DNA of 64,000 bases from Ascaphus truei. Lineage: Eukaryota > Chordata > Amphibia > Anura > Ascaphidae. Of the stretch, positions 1-8,409 are shown piece by piece. The DNA lies in contig WSYH01001946.1 of the NCBI GenBank assembly GCA_036426205.1, forward strand, positions 32,418 to 96,417. The letters run 5' to 3'. Every line of letters starts with the position of its first letter. Within the stretch, counting starts at the first letter, position 1. The position numbers and the translations under genes are program-made. Below the pieces are notes generated by a model. It saw only the letters and a list, made by a program, of their open reading frames with translations. It ran no database searches and was not told the origin of the DNA.

Positions 1-21
1 TGCATGCTGTATAACAATCTG

Positions 22-1113
22 TGAGAAACTGCACATAATACTGCGCTCCTCCCTATAGAAGTTTGCTGCATGTAAAAAGATAGGCCTTACATATAGAAAA
101 ACAAAAAGAACAATTCCTGCGTTCCTACCAATTAGGCTAAGATAAAATAATATTCTCATGAAAAAGGGTATTTGGTTAAACCCTTTGGCCAAAGCATTTG
201 TAAGCCTGCATGCCACGTCAAGGCAACCCGTTTAATGCAGGTACCTACACTATACTGTATATATATATATGTAATAATTGTCCCATGGACTAGTGAAAAA
301 AGTGTTAAATCCCTGAAGGGGTTAAATAAAGCATGAGCTTATGTGAGTAGTGCAATTAAAATCTGGCTAAATCCAGTATCATACTTACCTTTGCTATAAA
401 GGTAATCAGGGTGCACAAATTCCCTGGTTTGAATATAATACAACTTACACATATAGATCTCTCTGTCAGCCTTACACATTCACCCACCATTCAATGGAAG
501 GTGATGTCCAGACTGACACTGGGGTTTAATATACCTGCACTAATTGTAAAATTGGTAGGGGCTCAGTAACTGCTATGTAAAGCAGATGAGCATTTAAACC
601 TACCCCTATGACGTTTCAGAGATACTAAATTTAAAATGCCCTAAGGGAGTATGCAGCAAAGAAAAGGATTGCCTAATATTAGTGAGAAACTGTACATAAT
701 ACCGCGCTCCTCCCTATAGAAGTTTGCTGCAGGTAAAAAGATAGGCCTTACATATAGAAAAACAAAAAGAACAATTCCTGCGCTCCTACCAATTAGGCTA
801 AGATAAAATAATATTCTCATGAAAAAGGGTATTTGGTTAAACCCTTTGGCCAAAGCATTTGTAAGCCTGCATGCCACGTCAAGGCAACCCGTTTAATGCA
901 GGTACCTACACTATACTGTATATATATGTAATAATTGTCCCATGGACTAGTGAAAAAAGTGTTAAATCCCTGAAGGGGTAAAATAAAGCATGAGCTTATG
1001 TGAGTAGTGCAATTAAAATCTGGCTAAAGCCAGTATCATACTTACCTTTGCTGTAAAGGTAATCAGGGTGCACAAATTCCCTGGTGTGAATATAATACAA
1101 CTTACACATAATA
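22..1113. repeat. Two-copy direct tandem repeat, unit about 660 bp
   Basis: The stretch from 22 to about 450 recurs almost unchanged from 682 to about 1,113. Both copies contain the same landmarks in the same order (GTGAGAAACTG, CCTCCCTATAGAAG, TTTGGTTAAACCC, CATGGACTAGTG). The second copy is incomplete and runs into unrelated AT-rich sequence. Differences are few substitutions and a short TA-repeat length change. I see no coding sequence; the 78-codon minus-strand ORF at 641-877 lies in the repeat and resembles nothing I know. This may be a satellite or a local duplication. Confidence 0.85.
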
Positions 1114-1711
1114 ATACAAAATGCAGTCTTTATTCAGTTCTTCTGTCAGTTGAAAATTGAGGGCCGGTGGATAATCATGAATAATGCACATTGATAATAA
1201 TATTAATAGTATATAATATATAATTATATATATAATAATATAATTAATATAACATTTTCCGTCTTTATCTTCTTCCTCATTCTGTGTAGTTCATTGAGAG
1301 AGAGGAGGTTTTGTGTAAATCATGACTGCAGTTTAGATACACTTTACTGTACACACAGTTCACACAATGTACACATGATACCCCCGTCCCCCTTTCCATC
1401 CTTTTTTCTCTGAAAAGACAAGGAAATAAAAAAATAGTGCAGTTATGTGCATATTATGGCATTGTGTACTGTATAGCTACTCCATATTGGACTACAGTAT
1501 GCAGTTAGTACTGTCAAATTAGTCTATACTGGAACTACTATATACTGTAACTACTGTTAAATACTTTGTAACCAGATGGCTAGTGGTGCTCTCTCAGGAA
1601 AGAAAAAAATTGTTCAGTTAGGTGCATGCTGTATAACAATCTGTGCCATACTTACCTGTATCATACTGTACTTGTGTGCCTGTACTTACTATACTACAGT
1701 ACTGTACCATA
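1114..1711. other. AT-rich non-coding stretch downstream of the transposase gene
   Basis: I see no gene here. The first part (about 1,190-1,250) is nearly pure A/T. The rest is dotted with TACTGTA/TACAGTA motifs that also fill the transposase introns and the flanks of the BEN gene. Because the transposase reads on the minus strand and ends at 1,712, this is probably its 3' flank and the terminal region of that transposon. I could not identify the terminal inverted repeat. Confidence 0.5.
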
Positions 1712-1928
1712 CTACCTTCCTGATGCTTGCCCATCACTCTCTATCACAATGGACAACACAGTCGCAATATGGTCAATATATTTATTATATCGTTCCACTG
1801 TGAGTACATCGTTCCAAAAACTCATTATGCCTTGTGCCAACTCATCCTTTTTGGAGGGTTTCACGACTTTTCGGATATGATCCTTCAGCTGATGCCAGAC
1901 CATTTCGATAGGATTGAAGTCTGGCGAT
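1712..1928 (-). CDS. Tc1/mariner-like transposase, exon 5 (third catalytic acidic residue)
   Basis: Read on the minus strand, this encodes the C-terminal part of a Tc1-type DDE transposase. It opens with SPDFNPIEMVW, whose E is the third catalytic residue, followed by a helical tail ending IESDGQASGR and a stop. The end fits the normal C-terminus of the family. It begins after a good splice acceptor (TGACAG, complementary to 1,929-1,934). Joined to the donor at 2,018-2,019, the reading frame continues without loss (A-E-S-P-D). The gene continues in exons 4 to 1 at higher coordinates. Intron-exon structure is inferred from frame and splice consensus, not from transcripts. Confidence 0.75.
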
Positions 1929-2019
1929 CTGTCATTGGAGGGGGAAAAAAAGGACAATTAGTTAAAGAGATACACAGTAAAAACAGTGGGAAAAAATGAG
2001 ACACGGTTACCGCACTTAC

Positions 2020-2191
2020 TCCGCTGGCGTCTTCACCCAGTTGATACCGCGCACAAGAATATGCGCTGTTGACGCGGTGTGCTTCTGATCGTTGTCCTGG
2101 TAGAAACGGTGACCATCTGGGAACTCACGTGTGATGTACTCCACAATCTCAGGCACAATTTGCTCTTGGAAAAAAGCTTTATTCATGATTC
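2020..2191 (-). CDS. Tc1/mariner-like transposase, exon 4 (second catalytic Asp)
   Basis: The minus strand encodes [18 protein letters not shown] followed by the [12 protein letters not shown] block, where the Asp of QDN is the second catalytic residue of Tc1-type DDE transposases. The acceptor is TTGTTATAG (before 2,191). The donor is GTAAGT, read from 2,019 downward, an ideal consensus. Splicing to exon 5 preserves the frame. Counting from the QDN Asp to the exon 5 Glu gives 32 intervening residues, two fewer than the usual 34, so this copy or family may have lost two codons. Confidence 0.75.
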
Positions 2192-2270
2192 CTATAACAA
2201 GAAAAGAAAAGTGCTCAAAAAACTGCATGCACACTAGTACAGTACAGTGCATAAGGTTAAAGCATGTGAC

Positions 2271-2532
2271 TTATTTTATCTTCAAAGACGACAATGCATC
2301 CTGGTCCACACCTAGAGATGGCACCCCACACATGCATCTTCACTGGGTGTGTCGGACGCAGCTTCATAGATATGCGAACTTTTTGTGGAATGCATAGGTG
2401 GCAAATCTCTCCAGCAATACAGTAGACTCGCCAGTGAAGCTGCAATCCTGGAAAGTTTCTCCACTGTCGATCCATGCTTGGACCTGGACCACGCTCTTGA
2501 TCTTGTTAACGTCCCTTATCATAGGGTACGCT
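2271..2532 (-). pseudogene. Tc1/mariner-like transposase, exon 3 (first catalytic position, frameshifted)
   Basis: The minus strand encodes YPMIRDVNKIK, then ETFQDCSFTGEST, then after a one-base frame change KLRPTHPVKMHVWGAIS. The order matches Tc1 transposases (RD-N-K, FTDEST, KHPVKVHVWG). The motif normally reading FTDEST is FTGEST here, so the first catalytic Asp is replaced by Gly. Together with the frameshift near 2,375-2,390 this copy is inactive. The acceptor (CATTACAG) is good; the donor after 2,271 (GTCACA) is weak. Exons 2 and 3 join in frame as RLR-A-YPMIRDVNK, as expected for the family. Confidence 0.7.
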
Positions 2533-2614
2533 CTGTAATGACAAGGAATCATTTTATAGGTACAGTACAGTTTCTTAAACAACACTTTAACCTCCTGTAC
2601 TGTCCAGTACTAAC

Positions 2615-2771
2615 CTCAGACGTCCATATTCCCATCCAATTCTGCGTCTCATCTTCTTTATGCTGGTCTCGGATACAGTGAGATTGTGATTTTGCAGCAG
2701 AGTGTCTTTGACCCTTAAGGCACTCTTCTCATCATTCTCTTCACTTATTTTGTCGACCATAAGAGTTGTCT
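2615..2771 (-). CDS. Tc1/mariner-like transposase, exon 2 (major part), interrupted by a PLE insertion
   Basis: The minus strand encodes MVDKISEENDEKSALRV and TVSETSIKKMRRRIGWEYG, the second DNA-binding helix-turn-helix region of Tc1-type transposases. The donor is GTTAGT just below 2,615. The 5' end of the exon is cut at 2,771, where a Penelope-like element begins. The remaining 9 coding bases and the splice acceptor lie at 24,602 and above, across the insertion. The 11 bases at 2,761-2,771 are repeated at 24,594-24,604, as expected for a target-site duplication. Confidence 0.7.
2761..2771. repeat. Target-site duplication, left copy (AAGAGTTGTCT)
   Basis: The 11-mer AAGAGTTGTCT occurs here and again at 24,594-24,604, exactly at the two edges of the PLE block. 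It lies within transposase exon 2. Exon 2 reads continuously if the block and one copy of the 11-mer are removed. Confidence 0.7.
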
Positions 2772-3107
2772 GAGAAGAAAATAATGCACAAAAGCGCACA
2801 AGGGACGGAATTAGTATTAATTTATTAAAACAAACACATAAACAGCTGAGGGGATCCAACCCCTCCTCAGCTCAATGGATAAGTTGCCCAGAAATATAAA
2901 CCATATATATGGTCTCTAAACATAGAAAAATCTAACACAGTAAACCATACACAACATAAGAAAAAAAAAACACAATCAATGTAAAAATAAACAGAGAGAG
3001 TATTAGCAGCCCAAGGGAGTTAAGGTTAAAACCGCCATAGAGGGCTATAATACTGCTGACAGGGGGAAACGAACACTCACACTGAGGCAGAGAAGGGGGA
3101 CCTCTGA
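2772..3107 (-). repeat. Inverted pLTR fragment at the 5' edge of PLE copy A
   Basis: This stretch is the reverse complement of the pLTR segment at 4,345-4,690 (same landmarks: GGGGTTGGATCCCCTCAGC, ATATATATGGTTTATAT, CCCTCTATGG). It abuts the GIY-YIG coding segment at a CTGAAAA microhomology near 3,102-3,108. An inverted terminal fragment upstream of the sense element is a recognised structural habit of Penelope-like insertions. Confidence 0.85.
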
Positions 3108-3109
3108 AA

Positions 3110-3724
3110 ATGGACCCTGTATTGGGCCCTCAGTTAAATTCACAACCTGGGATAGTGTTTAAACGTGCGCCAAATATAAAAAACATGTTGGCCCCAAGCC
3201 AAATCACCAGAAAAGCCTTCGCATCTGGTGACATTAAAGATCGCTTGGGTATTAAAGGCACATATAAATGTGGGAAGTGCAAGGCGTGTAAACATATCTG
3301 TAAAGGAACTACAGTCACGTCTTGTGCCACTAAGCGGAGTTACAATACCAAAAGTTTCATTAACTGTCAGACTACGCATGTGGTTTACGTCTTACAGTGT
3401 AACTGTAATTTACAGTACATCGGCAAGACAAAACGGCCACTAAAAATGCGTATGTTAGAACATTTGAGAAACGTAAAAAACATACCGAAAATTACAGCTA
3501 AAGGTATGCCGCTTACACCACTTTTAAAACACTTTAAAGAGATCCACAACAATGACCCCAGTTGCATCACATTTAAAGGGCTTGAACATATCCAAATGAA
3601 CAGCAGACAAGGCAATAGAGATAATCATTTATTAAAATGTGAACAGTATTGGATCTATGAAATGCAAACTAGACATCCGATTGGTTTTAATGAACTTATT
3701 GAGCTCACTCCATTTTTGAGATAA
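3110..3724 (+). CDS. GIY-YIG endonuclease domain of a Penelope-like element
   Basis: This 204-residue ORF carries the C-terminal nuclease of a PLE. Residues about 50-90 form the cysteine-rich linker (YKCGKCKACKHIC). VVYVLQCNCNLQYIGKT at about residue 93 is the GIY-YIG signature, followed by the catalytic-type R (KRPLKMRMLEHLRN) and a conserved glutamate-bearing helix. In the intact element it is not a separate gene: it continues the reverse-transcriptase ORF, as the RT end HWGILK in copy C shows. Here it stands alone because copy A is permuted: the 3' part of one unit precedes a pLTR and the next unit. The ATG at 3,110 is an internal Met of the fused protein. Confidence 0.9.
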   Translation: MDPVLGPQLNSQPGIVFKRAPNIKNMLAPSQITRKAFASGDIKDRLGIKGTYKCGKCKACKHICKGTTVTSCATKRSYNTKSFINCQTTHVVYVLQCNCNLQYIGKTKRPLKMRMLEHLRNVKNIPKITAKGMPLTPLLKHFKEIHNNDPSCITFKGLEHIQMNSRQGNRDNHLLKCEQYWIYEMQTRHPIGFNELIELTPFLR

Positions 3725-4196
3725 AATATTTGGCTCAATGTTTGTTTAATTTTATTTTTATTTTCATTAATTATTCAATATTATATTCGTCTCTCATTTT
3801 TATGGTATATGTATTAACATTGTATGTTTTAATTAAAGCACTATATGCATCTATTTTAATTAATTGGGTATTTTAAGGATGAATTATAGTCTCAGCATGT
3901 GCAATTAATTTGTAAAATATATATTTGTTTTTGCTCTAATTCAGTGTATGTATATAAGTTGATGATCTCAAGTTATGTTATGTTCATGTCTATGTAAGCA
4001 TTGCAGGTTCGGATTTGTATATGTGTCTGTTAAACCTGCAACACGTGACCGCTGTAACACATGACGTTGCAAGGGAAAGAGGTAGCATCACTTTAAGCAT
4101 ACTACTGGCATTCTAAGGGCATTGGGTTTGGCGTCGGAAGGGGGCCGTCCTAACTGATTCCCTTCTTCCTACAAATACGCGCAGATGACGCTGTAC
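3725..4196 (+). other. PLE 3' untranslated region
   Basis: AT-rich sequence between the GIY-YIG stop codon and the hammerhead ribozyme. The same stretch is found, with many indels, on the minus strand next to the GIY-YIG segments at 12,312, 17,031 and 18,352, so it is part of the PLE. I see no ORF in it. Confidence 0.7.
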
Positions 4197-4241
4197 GTGA
4201 CCTCCTGACGAAGCACGTGGTGCGAAACGCGTAGAGGTCAC
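4197..4241 (+). ncRNA. Hammerhead ribozyme of the PLE pLTR
   Basis: The core CTGACGA (4,205-4,211) is followed by stem II GCAC/GTGC with loop GTG, then GAAA (4,224-4,227), a minimal stem III around CGCG, and the cleavage triplet GTA (4,231-4,233). Stem I is a perfect 8-bp helix (4,197-4,204 with 4,234-4,241). One extra A follows the core before stem II. Small type I hammerheads with very short stem III are known in Penelope-like elements. The self-complementary ACGCGT could let two copies pair as a dimer. Cleavage would fall after 4,233. Self-cleavage is inferred from the fold only. Confidence 0.85.
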
Positions 4242-5065
4242 GACAGGTCATCCTGCGCGTGTTTGCTGAGAGGCTGAAACGGAGCTTGCCTGAGGCTCCA
4301 GAGGCGGTTGTTTCCATCTTCCTTGATGCCGTGATCCGGATCCTGTACGGTCATCAGAGGTCCCCCTTCTCTGCCTCAGTGTGAGTGTTCGTTTCCCCCT
4401 GTCAGCAGTATTATAGCCCTCTATGGCAGTTTTAACCTTAACTTCCTTGGGCTGTTAATACTCTCTCTGTTTATTTTTACATTGATTGTGTGTTTTTTTC
4501 TTATGTTGTGTATGGTTTACTGTGTCAGATTTTTCTATGTTTAGAGACCATATATATGGTTTATATTTCTGGGCAACTAATCCATTGAGCTGAGGAGGGG
4601 TTGGATCCCCTCAGCTGTTTATGTGTTTGTTTTAATAAATTAATACTAATTCCTTCCCTTGTGCGCTTTTGTGCATTATTTTCTTCTCTGTTTCTCAGGG
4701 TGTCCTCCCCCCCTTCGAGGGGGGATCACCTCTGAAGTGGGAGCTCCTGGGGAGACGCTCCATGCACGTGCAGCACAGGGATTAATCCTATCAAAACATC
4801 TGCAGCACGAGCGCTGAAAATCCTGCTTTTTGCTTTCAAGATAAAGAACTGTTTCCAGATTCATTTAGTTGGACTTGGGACATTGGTTTACCTTTTCTCC
4901 CCTGGATTTTTAGCTGCATAGATAAGACTGTATTCTGCGTTATATTAATTATTAATTAATTGTGTATAAGTGCATTTATTTTATATTTGAGAGACCTTTT
5001 ACTGAGGGGCTTTTTATCAATTTGTATTTTTATCAATTGTATTTTGATACTACTTAGACTATAAG
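4197..5065 (+). repeat. PLE pseudo-LTR (pLTR), copy A
   Basis: The segment between the 3'UTR and ORF1 includes the hammerhead ribozyme. It recurs at 20,132-20,971 and 23,955-24,593 (plus) and at 11,390-11,858, 15,761-16,585 and 17,823-17,902 (minus). It ends directly before the ATG of ORF1, so it also serves as the 5'UTR. In PLEs the pLTR carries promoter and processing signals. Confidence 0.85.
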
Positions 5066-6256
5066 ATGGCTGTACCACTTGATTTCACCACCTTATTTTT
5101 GTCTAGTTTGAATAATAGGAACAATAGAAGTGCGTTAGTAGGTCAAATGTTTTGTGATGATGTCAATTTGGAAGATGATTCCACTGATTTACCCTCATTA
5201 GTACTTGCACTTACAAAATTGTTGGAGCAAGAAACTAAGGCATTTTGGGAACTTGTATCCTTTGAAGAATCTATTAAGCATAAAAGGATCCCTAGAGGGT
5301 TGCGACTGTTAATTAAACCCACGTATGGCAATGAAAATCCAGCTTTTTTAGCCATTTGGGAAGAAATTCTTGAGATCAGTTCCACTAACCTCGTCAAACT
5401 CCTTATGGGAGAGAGGAAAAAGGAACTACAAGAATTGTCCGTCAAAATTGATAAGGTCAAGACGGACATTATCAGTTTGCCAACACTAGAGGGGCTGCCA
5501 AAACTGGTAGAAGATATGGTGGGGAAACTGAAAAAACATGAGAAAGGGATCATGTTGAGGAAAAATAAAAAATTCCTAAGAGATAAAATTGATTATTTGG
5601 AGAACAGGCAAAAAGATTGGAAAGACAAAACAGTCAATAGTGCTAATAAGGAGATAACCTTACATGATCAGACTCCACAAAAGTCAGTTAGCACAAATCC
5701 ATCTAAAATAGAACCAATGAAAAAGGATCAAAATAGGTCCGGTGCCATTCCAAAAACCAATAAATCTCTAAAAAATCCTCAGAAAAATGAGAAAGCCAAC
5801 AAAGTAAATAAAAATTCAAAAAGACCACACTATGAGAATAAGAAAGATCACTCTAAGGAAGGGCCCTATCAACAACACAAATATAGAGAGAGAAGCCATA
5901 GTGATAATTGGTCAACAGTGGGCAAAAATGGGAAGCCAAATGATATCAAACATAAATATAAACATCCAAGGAGAGAACAATATACTCCTAAGGAAGACAA
6001 ACATATAGAATTTGATATCCCGGTTTCTAACAAATTCTCAAAACTAAGAGGTAAAGGAAGTGTCAGTGAAAATGATGATAATAATGACTGTTTTTTTCAG
6101 AAAACAACAAAAAACAAGCTCAAAAGACCGAGCTGGGATCTAGACAACCCTCCCTCAAATCCCCTGACAAAAGTGAATCGCAAAAGGGGATACTCAGACG
6201 AGGTAAGAGAGGAGGGAGAAAGCCCGCCCACAAAGAGGGGATCCCTGAGTCATTAA
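5066..6256 (+). CDS. PLE ORF1, lysine-rich accessory protein
   Basis: A 396-residue ORF opens right after the pLTR. The N-terminal third is acidic to neutral and helical, with a KRIPRGLRLL motif at about residues 73-82. Residues about 125-200 look like a coiled coil (KKELQELSVKIDKVKTDI and on). The C-terminal half is strongly basic and low in hydrophobics (repeated K, N, H, R), suited to binding RNA. Some PLEs carry an ORF1 before the RT ORF; its function is not established. The same protein, seven residues different by my count, is encoded at 20,972-22,162, which supports real coding constraint or very recent duplication. The start is set by the first ATG after the pLTR. Confidence 0.85.
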   Translation: MAVPLDFTTLFLSSLNNRNNRSALVGQMFCDDVNLEDDSTDLPSLVLALTKLLEQETKAFWELVSFEESIKHKRIPRGLRLLIKPTYGNENPAFLAIWEEILEISSTNLVKLLMGERKKELQELSVKIDKVKTDIISLPTLEGLPKLVEDMVGKLKKHEKGIMLRKNKKFLRDKIDYLENRQKDWKDKTVNSANKEITLHDQTPQKSVSTNPSKIEPMKKDQNRSGAIPKTNKSLKNPQKNEKANKVNKNSKRPHYENKKDHSKEGPYQQHKYRERSHSDNWSTVGKNGKPNDIKHKYKHPRREQYTPKEDKHIEFDIPVSNKFSKLRGKGSVSENDDNNDCFFQKTTKNKLKRPSWDLDNPPSNPLTKVNRKRGYSDEVREEGESPPTKRGSLSH

Positions 6257-6648
6257 CATTAATCGCTAGCGGGATATTTAATTTATCTTCGCTCACTATA
6301 GATCACCATCTCTTTCAGGTGCTAAAGAAGGGGCTCACCTTTGCACCCACAAGAGATGCGAAAGAGTTTGATCTATACATTGACCTTCAAAAATATTTGA
6401 GGAAAATGACATTACAGCGTCATTTTAGTAGTTCTGGTGACAAACTAGCTAACACTCAAATTAAAAAAACCTATAGAGCATGATATCGAAGATGCAGCAT
6501 TAATTGAGGACCTTGAAGCCCTTTTAAGAGAAAGTGACCCAGATTTTGTCAATTTCAGTAGTTACCTTCATACAGGATTTAAGCCCAATTCAGTCTTCTA
6601 CCCATACAGTATGCCTCTAGAGGACATAATATTGACCTATTTGGTAAA

Positions 6649-7953
6649 ATGGTGGAGAGGGACTTTAAAGAAATGTGTAAAAAAAGATCCTCCAAACATC
6701 ATTCCAACCTTAACTGGGAGGAACGTAAAAGTATAAACACCTTGAAAGCCAACCCAGATATTGTCTTGAGGTCAGCTGACAAAGGGGGTGGAATAGTCCT
6801 CTTGGATAAAGAGGACTATTTTAAAGAGGCTTATCGCATTTTGGAAGATAAAACTACTTATGTTTCTTTGGAGAGAGAGCCAACTCGAGAATACTTGGGA
6901 CTCATTAAAAAACATTTGACTGAGGCACTTGCAATTGGGATTTTGTCTAAGTCAGAATATGAATATATACTCATTGAGACACCCACAGTCCCCATCTTTT
7001 ACTACATCACCAAGATTCACAAATCCCTCACTTCCCCACCTGGACGCCCTATTATTTCAGGAATCGATTCTATTACTTCTAATTTGTCCACATATATTGA
7101 TTTTTACCTACAATCACTAGTCACATCACTTCCATCTCACCTTAAAGACACCACTATGGTTTTACAGGTTTTGGATAATTTTGTTTGGAATGATAGTTGT
7201 AGATTAGCCACTTTAGATGTGCAAGAACTATACACGAGCATCCCCCACAAAAAAGGTATAGAGGCAACAAGATACTTTCTTATGAACCCACAACTATTAC
7301 CTATAACCCAAATTGATTTTATTCTTACATCAATTGAATTCATTTTGGGTCACAATTATTTTATGTTTGATTCCCTTTATTTTTTACAAATCTTGGGGAC
7401 GGCGATGGGGACTACATTTGCCCCATCGTTCGCTAACCTATATATGGGACTGTGGGAGTCGCTTGAGGTATTTCGATGTTCTCCTCCACAGCTGAGGCTG
7501 TGGAGGAGATATATCGATGACATCATCATTGTGTGGGAGGGAACTGAGGAATCCTATCTTGGATTTGTTGATCAACTAAATGCAAATCAATTTAATCTAA
7601 AATTTAGTGGTGTTAACAGCTCAGTTAGCATTAATTTCCTCGATTTGGAAATATATATTGAATCCAATACAGTTCAGACCAAAACACACTTTAAAGCTAC
7701 TAACGTTAATTCTTATCTTGACCCTCTTAGCTGTCATGACAAAAGATGGGTTCAGAATATTCCCTTTAACCAGTTTCTAAGACTAAAGAGAAACAATTCC
7801 AAGGTTGAGGAATTTGATATACAATCTAAGTTCCTCAAGACAAGATTTCTCGATAAGAAGTATAATGAGGAACTGATAGATTCCTCAATAAAGAAACTGG
7901 GAAAAATAGAAAGGAAATCACTGATGAAATATAATAAAAATAAGAGGGTTTAG
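6649..7953 (+). CDS. Penelope-like reverse transcriptase (copy A, truncated, nuclease domain missing)
   Basis: 434 residues of PLE RT. Visible RT blocks include RPIISGIDSITSNLSTYID, the motif A region LDVQELYTSIPH, the motif B region GTAMGTTFAPSFANLYMG, YIDD at motif C, and FLDLEIYI. The real ORF starts upstream near 6,262: PLE RT N-terminal sequence (LKKGLTFAPT, KYLRKMTLQRHF) lies at 6,319-6,470. One extra base near 6,470 and five extra near 6,606, compared with copy C, put that part out of frame. At 7,949 the sequence leaves the element, so the GIY-YIG domain is absent; the last codons are foreign. The protein would prime DNA synthesis at nicked chromosomal ends. Confidence 0.9.
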   Translation: MVERDFKEMCKKRSSKHHSNLNWEERKSINTLKANPDIVLRSADKGGGIVLLDKEDYFKEAYRILEDKTTYVSLEREPTREYLGLIKKHLTEALAIGILSKSEYEYILIETPTVPIFYYITKIHKSLTSPPGRPIISGIDSITSNLSTYIDFYLQSLVTSLPSHLKDTTMVLQVLDNFVWNDSCRLATLDVQELYTSIPHKKGIEATRYFLMNPQLLPITQIDFILTSIEFILGHNYFMFDSLYFLQILGTAMGTTFAPSFANLYMGLWESLEVFRCSPPQLRLWRRYIDDIIIVWEGTEESYLGFVDQLNANQFNLKFSGVNSSVSINFLDLEIYIESNTVQTKTHFKATNVNSYLDPLSCHDKRWVQNIPFNQFLRLKRNNSKVEEFDIQSKFLKTRFLDKKYNEELIDSSIKKLGKIERKSLMKYNKNKRV

Positions 7954-8409
7954 GGCGGGTGTTACCGTGAGACATTCTGGGACACACCGGCAGATCGAGA
8001 GGCCTAGGTGGGGCCCCGCCTCCTCTCTTGTCCCCCTCGGACGAGTAGATGCCCAATAGTGTCAGGTCGTTTTGATAGAGGATCCGGAGGGCATTGCGTT
8101 GGTCTCCGGGGTGCTCGCAGGTATGGCCTTTCGTATGCCCCCGGTGGACCATCCACTGGGCCCTCCGATTCCGCCCTGATGTCCTCTAGTGGGCTTGTCC
8201 GCCGGACGTCCCCTTGCTGGACTTCCCGCTGAGGCCTCCCCGCTATTACGGAGACGGATCAGGCCATTGGAGTGGGGGAGTGGAGGGGAGACAGCTACTG
8301 CAATATACCAGCCCACAAGTGTGCAATAGAAAAACATGCCCCCCATTGGCTCACTTTCAACCTCTGAGACATGCACCTCCCCGCCGTACATAACCCCCCT
8401 GGCATACAT
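7950..8409. other. Unassigned GC-rich stretch after the PLE breakpoint
   Basis: Sequence changes abruptly from AT-rich PLE to GC-rich DNA. Open frames on both strands are of low complexity and resemble nothing I recognise. It may be the 5' part of the Tx1/L1-like LINE whose endonuclease relic follows at 10,255. Confidence 0.3.

Noticed and set aside
5143..5553. 136-codon minus-strand ORF, also at 21,049-21,459
   Set aside because: Antisense shadow of PLE ORF1, whose sense frame has a clear start after the pLTR and colinear copies.
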